11,034 bases of DNA from Acidobacteriota bacterium (lineage in GTDB: Bacteria; Acidobacteriota; Terriglobia; Acidiferrales; UBA7541), in the NCBI GenBank assembly GCA_028876695.1, contig JAGWRH010000242.1, positions 1-11,034 of the forward strand. Reading direction: 5' to 3'. Positions 6,595 through 11,034 of this stretch are shown here, piece by piece. The notes below the pieces were generated by a model. The model saw only the letters and a program-made list of their open reading frames with translations, did no database searches and was not told where the DNA came from. The translations under genes were made by a program, and so were the position numbers. Position 1 is the first letter of the stretch. Each line of letters starts with the position of its first letter.

Positions 6595-6602
6595 GCGGCG
6601 CA
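6569..6602. terminator. Bidirectional hairpin overlapping the pabBC stop codon
   Basis: TGCGCCGC (6569-6576) pairs perfectly with GCGGCGCA (6595-6602). Inside it, GGAGGT-G-ACCTCC (6579-6591) is a second near-perfect inverted repeat, so the structure is very stable. On the minus strand TTTCTTTGCGTTT follows directly, a fair U-tract for the convergent VOC gene. On the plus strand the following CGTCCTAAATTTGTTTC is poorer. The TGA of pabBC (6592-6594) is within the structure. Confidence 0.5.
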
Positions 6603-6677
6603 CGTCCTAAATTTGTTTCATCCGATTACTATGCCGCGCCGAGCGCGATCGGCACTCTGCGTCGGCGCAGGTAGAAA

Positions 6678-7799
6678 TTAGTGGCCCTGGAAAGGAGCCA
6701 GCGGTTTCGACGATTGCCAGAGCTCCACGTAGCCCACACCGTTGGGATCCAGCAGCATCACGGCCCGGCCGTCCTTCACTTTCATGATGCCGCCCTCGCT
6801 CACGTCCGTGGCGCCCGCGGCCTTCGCCTTCGAGTACACATCGTCGATATTCGTCACCTCGAAGCCGACGTAGTTCACGTTGGTGTCGGAAAGCTTTTGA
6901 CCCGGACTCGGCTTGCCGGCGTTCGCCGCCGCGCCCAGGATTTCAAGTCGCACCTTGCCGTTCGTGGTGGCCTGATTGAACCAGCCATTGAGCATGGTCA
7001 TCCCGCGTCCGATGCCGCTCGTTCCCGGCGGCGTGATCGGCGGATAGTCTCCTCCGAGAACGTCTTCATAAAACGAGCGCTCCTTCGCCGCATCGGAAAC
7101 GTTCAGCCCGATATGATTGAATCCGGTCTGATATCCGAGCCGATTGATGTTGGCCATCGTTGCCGACGAGTTAGAGATCTTTCCTTCGTCCACCCGAACG
7201 CCCGGCTTCGGATTGATGATGGCGAACAGCTCGATGTACCACCCGTCGGGATCCTGCACGAACACGAACGGACGTGGTCCGGAGGCGGGCGCGCGCGAAA
7301 ACGCTCCCATCTCGGGCAACACCAGCAAACCCGCAGATTTCAGCTTGTTGACCACGATGTTGCAATCGTCCATCACCGTCAAATCCATATGACCGGCGCC
7401 CAGCGCGCCGGAATCCAGCTTGCTCCAATCTTTCTGATCGATGCCCTTGTACTGGTGCAGGACCAGATCGTACGGCGTGCTCGAAACCGAGCTCTGCGTC
7501 GCCAAGACTGCGGTGCGCGATTGCGTCCCGGCTGGCAGACCTTCCAGCTTATTCAGGCTCTTGTCCACCTTCCAGCCGGTCGGCTTCTGCACCACCTTGA
7601 AGTCCAGAACCTTGTAAAACGCGATCGACTTTTCCAGGTTCGAAACCGAATGGCCGTCGAACGCCATACCCAGCACCTGCGTGCTTCCCTCGTCCGCGGC
7701 CGCCTTCGGCAAAATCGCACTTGCCAGCGCGACAAACAAGGCGCAAGCCGCCATCGCGGCGATGCCACAGGATAATTTAAAACTCGTTCGCTTTTTCAT
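6678..7799 (-). CDS. Exported two-domain VOC (glyoxalase-fold) protein
   Basis: This 373-residue protein begins with a Sec-type signal peptide: MKKR, a hydrophobic core at about residues 12-30 and a probable cut after PKAAA near 35. Two VOC modules follow. The first (about 42-195) has a full set of likely metal ligands: H50 in FDGHSV, H137 in GAGHMDL and E190 in GWYIELF. The second (about 224-363) keeps H229 in FNHIGL and E359 in GYVELW but has Y310 where the middle histidine would be, so it is probably structural or altered. VOC proteins include dioxygenases, glyoxalases and binding proteins; an exported member is uncommon and its substrate cannot be told. AAGGAG ends five bases before ATG 7799, fixing the start. 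A promoter at 7920-7947 lies upstream, and it converges on pabBC. Confidence 0.82.
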   Translation of the reverse strand: MKKRTSFKLSCGIAAMAACALFVALASAILPKAAADEGSTQVLGMAFDGHSVSNLEKSIAFYKVLDFKVVQKPTGWKVDKSLNKLEGLPAGTQSRTAVLATQSSVSSTPYDLVLHQYKGIDQKDWSKLDSGALGAGHMDLTVMDDCNIVVNKLKSAGLLVLPEMGAFSRAPASGPRPFVFVQDPDGWYIELFAIINPKPGVRVDEGKISNSSATMANINRLGYQTGFNHIGLNVSDAAKERSFYEDVLGGDYPPITPPGTSGIGRGMTMLNGWFNQATTNGKVRLEILGAAANAGKPSPGQKLSDTNVNYVGFEVTNIDDVYSKAKAAGATDVSEGGIMKVKDGRAVMLLDPNGVGYVELWQSSKPLAPFQGH

Positions 7800-7919
7800 G
7801 GATGCTCCTTGAATCTTTCGCTCCCGAAGCCTCCGGCGTCCGGCGCGGAGCGGTCAGAATCGCGCGCGTCCTCTGGGCGCCACTGGCCGGTCCCGTCCGG
7901 GCGCCCATCTCGCCGCAGA

Positions 7920-7947
7920 ATTCTACACCGCCACGCGCTCCTGTCCA
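7920..7947 (-). promoter_or_regulatory. Sigma70-type promoter of the exported VOC gene
   Basis: On the minus strand TGGACA (7942-7947, five of six matches to the -35 box) and TAGAAT (7920-7925, five of six to the -10 box) are 16 bases apart. Transcription would start near 7913, leaving a leader of about 114 bases. It is one of the best promoter matches in the window, and it suggests that this gene is transcribed apart from the upstream propeller gene. Confidence 0.5.
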
Positions 7948-7975
7948 AGGGCCGGTAAAGCTCACACAACGGCGA

Positions 7976-7991
7976 CGTGACGGACGTCACG
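7976..7991. promoter_or_regulatory. CRP/FNR-like palindrome GTGA-N6-TCAC
   Basis: CGTGAC-GGAC-GTCACG is a perfect 6-bp inverted repeat. Its GTGA and TCAC half-sites are six bases apart, as in the CRP consensus TGTGA-N6-TCACA, with the outermost base of each half-site differing. Its centre is about 70.5 bases upstream of the predicted start for the promoter at 7920-7947, close to a class I activator position. It could instead be a hairpin after the propeller gene, but no U-tract follows. Confidence 0.4.
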
Positions 7992-8027
7992 CGAGCGAGT
8001 CGTTTGAATCACTGAGCTAGCGAGGAG

Positions 8028-10256
8028 TCAGTCCGCGAGTGGATTGCGCCGGATCTGGAAATGCACCACCTTCGGAAGCGTGCCTTTTCCTGTCTCGCTG
8101 TGAAATGGCGCGCGCGTTCCCCATGTAGTCCACACTCCTTTGCCTTTCCATCCGGCATTCGGATCGTCGATGCGCCCGTCCAGGCCCTTGGCAAAAAAGC
8201 CCAGCGGATAGGGAACGCGCAGAATCACGAATTTTCCGTTTACTAGCGCTAACAAGGAATCCGACCCGTTCCCCGTGACGATCGGCGTGTCCTTGCCCAA
8301 ACCCAGCGTGTCAAACTGATCGACCCATACGTAATAATGCGAGTCGGCGCTGCCCGCAGAGGTGACGTTCTTGAATTTTGGCCCCGGCGTCTGATAGAGC
8401 GCCCAACCTTCGGGACACTGTCGACCCGTCGCATTGGGTCCATTGAGCGGGCCCTTGCATTTCCGTCGGTCGAAACTCGCCAGATGGCCGCTCGCCAGCG
8501 CCACCCAAACCACGCCGTTGCTATCGACGTCCATTCCGCGCGGTCCAAAGCCGGACACAGGCGCGCGCGGATCGTTCCACGGCACTTCGTAATATTCCGT
8601 AATCGCGGTGTCCGGAGGATTGGGTCCTGGATTCACGCGCGCGATTCCGCCGGGAAAACCCATCACCGTGCCCCAGACCATTCCGTCTCTGCTAACGCCG
8701 ATGCCATAGAATCCCGCGTTCAGTCGCGTATCCTTCGTGCGGTCGGTTGATGCCTGCAGCGCTGAGGACGCCCCCGGCGCCTCCATGCCCGGCATGCCTC
8801 CGCCCCTTTGCGCGCCCTCCGCGTACGCGTCGCGCTTGCCGTTGCCGTTGGTATCCAGCACCAGAGCTGTCCAACCCTGCGATTTCGCCGCATCGTGCGT
8901 CCGATCCCATATTTTCGTATTCAGCCACCCGACCACGCCTCCGCCGCCTCCGCTGCTGAACCACAGCGTGTCGTTTGCGCTCCAGGCAAAGACCAGGTGA
9001 TGAGTCCCGAAACACGTGTCAATCATCGAGATCTGCTTCGTAGTCGGGTCGTAAACCTCGGCCTGCCGTCCGGATCGATCGAGCGGCGTGAGTTGCGCCG
9101 AAATAAGCTTCGAGGCGTCTTGGCAGAATGCCGGATCGTTGCTCCCGCGAATGCGCGCCGTGAACCACAGCCGCCCGCGCTCATCAAACATCGGGTTGTG
9201 AACCGTGGTGTGGCTGTCCCAAATCGCCTCATCGCCCCACACGGGCGAGGGCCGGAACGGGTTCGGCTGTCCGGGCGTGTCCGCGTCGCGGTAGGGAACT
9301 TTCAGTCGGCTGGTCGTGTTGTGCACGGGGTCGAGGACAGGCAAGTAGTCCCGGCTTTCTTCCGGCGAGCCATAGATCAATCCGTACGCGTTCACGCGCG
9401 GATTGCGCTTGTCCGTGGAAATTTCGTCGTGCAGATAGGCCTTTGCATCGGCCCAGTCCCACTGCGTGATCACGATGTTGCGTTCGATCCCTTGCGGCCT
9501 CGGCGGCGCTTCGGCCGGCAATTCGCCGTTGGCGATGCGCGTGGTCCAATCCGCGAACATCTTCGCCGCCCGTTGCGTCCCCAGTTGCGCCAGGATCGCC
9601 GTCATGATCGCGCCAGCCTGCCCGGACTGCACGCGGCGAATCCACGCTTGCGCCGGATCGAGATTGCCGAACATGGTTGGAATCGTGCGCGTGTAACGGT
9701 TGCCAATCTGGTGGCAGGGTTCGCACCCGTCTGTCTTGATCATGCGAATCCATTGGCCCTGAAATTTGAAATTCGGTGAAATGCCGTTGCCACTGGCGCC
9801 GGTGCCGGGAAACTCGCTCGTTACCGGGACTTTGAGCAGCGCGTACCAATAATTCCCGGGATAGTATTGCGCGGCAGCTTTGGCATCAGGCGCGATCACC
9901 GGCTTCAGATTGACCAGCTTCCCGGGTTCCGTCTGCACTTTTGGCGAATCGACCAACCCATATCCACGCGCCCAGACCGTGTATCGCGCTTTCGGCAAGC
10001 CGGGAATCAAGTAGCGCCCGCGGTCATCGGTGACCACTTCCTTGATGTAGCGCGTCGGAAGATCGGTCGTCTCCGCAATCACCCAGACGCCCGCTTCCGG
10101 TCCTTTTGCGCTTGCAACAACCCCGCCTATATCGTTCGCGCCGATTTTCAGCGGGGCAGACGACCGCGCCCGTAGCGCCTCCTGTGCGAACAAAGTTCGC
10201 GGTGTTACGCAGACCGTTATCAAGAATGCGAAGGGGAGAATCGTACGAACACGCAT
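8028..10256 (-). CDS. Secreted protein with regulatory-like domain, heme c motif and beta-propeller
   Basis: This 742-residue exported protein starts with a signal peptide ending near LFA-QEA (residue 24/25). About residues 40-120 form a carboxypeptidase-regulatory-like beta-sandwich (DIGGVVASAKG, TDDRGRYLIPGLP). A CxxCH heme c site, CEPCH, is at 178-182 within a helical segment running to about 250. From about 300 on come propeller-like repeats similar to NHL/Vgb/SMP-30 blades: MFDERGRLWFTAR, WSANDTLWFSS, GVSRDGMVWGTV, GMDVDSNGVVWVAL. DTNGNGKRD (468-476) looks like a calcium loop, followed by a Gly/Met-rich linker. It is probably a periplasmic electron-transfer or lyase-like protein; the substrate is unknown. 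The start at 10256 is set by AAGGAGG (10263-10269) six bases upstream and by the signal peptide. A longer frame up to 10487 would overlap the ABC gene. Confidence 0.8.
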   Translation of the reverse strand: MRVRTILPFAFLITVCVTPRTLFAQEALRARSSAPLKIGANDIGGVVASAKGPEAGVWVIAETTDLPTRYIKEVVTDDRGRYLIPGLPKARYTVWARGYGLVDSPKVQTEPGKLVNLKPVIAPDAKAAAQYYPGNYWYALLKVPVTSEFPGTGASGNGISPNFKFQGQWIRMIKTDGCEPCHQIGNRYTRTIPTMFGNLDPAQAWIRRVQSGQAGAIMTAILAQLGTQRAAKMFADWTTRIANGELPAEAPPRPQGIERNIVITQWDWADAKAYLHDEISTDKRNPRVNAYGLIYGSPEESRDYLPVLDPVHNTTSRLKVPYRDADTPGQPNPFRPSPVWGDEAIWDSHTTVHNPMFDERGRLWFTARIRGSNDPAFCQDASKLISAQLTPLDRSGRQAEVYDPTTKQISMIDTCFGTHHLVFAWSANDTLWFSSGGGGGVVGWLNTKIWDRTHDAAKSQGWTALVLDTNGNGKRDAYAEGAQRGGGMPGMEAPGASSALQASTDRTKDTRLNAGFYGIGVSRDGMVWGTVMGFPGGIARVNPGPNPPDTAITEYYEVPWNDPRAPVSGFGPRGMDVDSNGVVWVALASGHLASFDRRKCKGPLNGPNATGRQCPEGWALYQTPGPKFKNVTSAGSADSHYYVWVDQFDTLGLGKDTPIVTGNGSDSLLALVNGKFVILRVPYPLGFFAKGLDGRIDDPNAGWKGKGVWTTWGTRAPFHSETGKGTLPKVVHFQIRRNPLAD

Positions 10257-10262
10257 GACGCG

Positions 10263-10269
10263 CCTCCTT
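10263..10269 (-). promoter_or_regulatory. Strong Shine-Dalgarno site deciding the propeller start
   Basis: AAGGAGG on the minus strand lies six bases before ATG 10256. It is the strongest ribosome-binding site seen in the window. It excludes the upstream in-frame starts that would push the signal peptide inside the protein. Confidence 0.75.
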
Positions 10270-10323
10270 CCAACCGCTCGGATGCTCGTGCGCGGACGAG
10301 AATGGCTCATCGGACGCGCGCGA

Positions 10324-10332
10324 ATCTTATCA
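10324..10332 (-). promoter_or_regulatory. Weak extended -10 promoter candidate for the propeller gene
   Basis: TGATAAGAT on the minus strand has the TGn extension followed by TAAGAT, which matches four of six bases. No acceptable -35 box lies 17 bases upstream. The leader would be about 60 bases. A 5-bp hairpin, ACCGA-N5-TCGGT (10332-10346), adjoins it. Co-transcription with the ABC gene is equally possible. Confidence 0.25.
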
Positions 10333-10377
10333 CCGAGTGCTTCGGTTGCGTGGCGGACGCGGTGGTTCCTCGGCAAT

Positions 10378-11034
10378 TCACCACACGTGGCAGTAGCCAT
10401 CGCGGTAACTGATCCGAATAGGAAAACCGAACAGACCGGACAATTTTTCTTCCGATAATATTTCGTTCTTCGGTCCGCCATCCACAATTCTCCCGTCGCT
10501 CATCAATACCACCCGCTCGATCTCGGGGATGATGTCCGCGGTTTGATGCGTCACGAGCACGATCCCCACGCCCGATTGCGCCAGCTTCCTCATCGTGTCT
10601 CGCAATTCACGCTGCATTCGCAGATCGAGGCTATTGGAGGGCTCGTCGAAAATCAGCGCCCGAGGCTCGTGAACCAGCGCCCGCGCAATTAGGATTCTTT
10701 GCGATTCTCCGGAAGACATCTGCTCCACGGGCCTATCCGCCAGATGCGAAGCTCCCACTTTCTCGAGAGCCGCATCGGCGCGCTTCAACTGGTCCGGTTC
10801 CACGTGATGATTCGAGAAGATCGCTAGGCTGCTGAAGAATCCGGAAAGGACGATGTCTCGTCCCGTCGTGTCCGTCCGGCAAAGCGTCATTAGATCATTC
10901 GAGACGATTCCCAGCAATAATCGCAACTCAGAGACGTCCCACCGCTCTTCGCCCATGATCGTGATCCTGGAATCGGGTGAATAGCGCGGATAGCATTCAC
11001 GCGTGATTGTTTTGATCAGCGTGGATTTGCCGCA
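10378..11034 (-). CDS. ABC transporter ATP-binding protein (5' end cut by window)
   Basis: The minus-strand frame is open to the window edge, giving 218 visible codons before TGA at 10378-10380. The ATG at 10956 is internal, because the preceding residues CGKSTLIKTI are the end of the Walker A motif. In order follow a Q-loop region (LGIVSNDLM), the ABC signature SSGESQRILIARAL, Walker B with catalytic glutamate (ALIFDEPSNSLD), the D-loop and the switch histidine in LVTHQT. The protein therefore has all visible parts of a working ATPase that energises transport. The compact form and signature recall ATPases of metal, molybdate (ModF-like) or iron-chelate importers, but the cargo cannot be assigned. 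It lies 121 bases upstream of the propeller gene on the same strand; no terminator is seen between them. Confidence 0.85.
   Translation of the reverse strand, partial: CGKSTLIKTITRECYPRYSPDSRITIMGEERWDVSELRLLLGIVSNDLMTLCRTDTTGRDIVLSGFFSSLAIFSNHHVEPDQLKRADAALEKVGASHLADRPVEQMSSGESQRILIARALVHEPRALIFDEPSNSLDLRMQRELRDTMRKLAQSGVGIVLVTHQTADIIPEIERVVLMSDGRIVDGGPKNEILSEEKLSGLFGFPIRISYRDGYCHVW

Noticed and set aside
6657..6670. CTGCG-TCGG-CGCAG stem-loop beside the VOC stop
   Set aside because: The stem is only five base pairs and no T-run follows on either strand. The hairpin at 6569-6602 explains termination better.
6681..7775. 364-codon plus-strand open frame
   Set aside because: It is antisense to the exported VOC gene, which has a signal peptide, metal ligands and a Shine-Dalgarno site. 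The plus-strand translation is rich in Arg and His and has no motif.
8808..9779. 323-codon plus-strand open frame
   Set aside because: It is antisense to the propeller region of the secreted heme protein. Its arginine-rich translation has no recognisable fold.
10257..10487. N-terminal extension of the propeller protein to 10487
   Set aside because: It would overlap the ABC ATPase gene and place a signal peptide at residue 78 onward. The strong AAGGAGG before ATG 10256 is decisive.

Overview
The window reads as a GC-rich bacterial chromosome segment. The gene style points to a soil Acidobacteriota or a similar lineage: FCD-type GntR regulator, core-MetE-like enzyme, and a large secreted protein combining a carboxypeptidase-regulatory-like domain, a heme c motif and a propeller. 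This assignment is inferred from gene content, not from a marker gene. No tRNA, rRNA, CRISPR array or insertion sequence was seen.

Left part (1-1897). The 3' end of a CBS-domain gene (perhaps a ClC-type chloride channel) is followed by a small PilZ protein gene. A strong hairpin at 857-895 then separates these plus-strand genes from minus-strand material. That material is an open stretch with no start codon (897-1112), probably the 3' remnant of a lost gene, and a GntR/FCD repressor.

Central catabolic-looking block (1898-4572). The repressor is divergent from two plus-strand enzyme genes across a 332-base control region. This region holds an 8-bp palindrome with the GT..AC core of GntR operators, two candidate promoters for the enzymes and one for the regulator. 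The enzymes are a two-domain VOC ring-cleaving dioxygenase of the PcpA/MhqO type, with its predicted metal ligands present, and a core-MetE-like zinc methyltransferase with an unusual basic tail. The set looks like a small inducible module, possibly handling hydroquinone-type or methylated aromatic compounds. This is the best candidate here for an undescribed function.

Folate gene (4810-6594). A pabB-pabC fusion encodes both steps from chorismate plus ammonia to 4-aminobenzoate. It ends inside a hairpin shared with the convergent gene.

Right part (6678-11034, all minus strand). In transcription order it holds an ABC ATPase cut by the window edge, a secreted heme-c/propeller protein, and an exported two-domain VOC protein. 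The VOC gene has its own sigma70-like promoter, with a CRP/FNR-like GTGA-N6-TCAC palindrome upstream.
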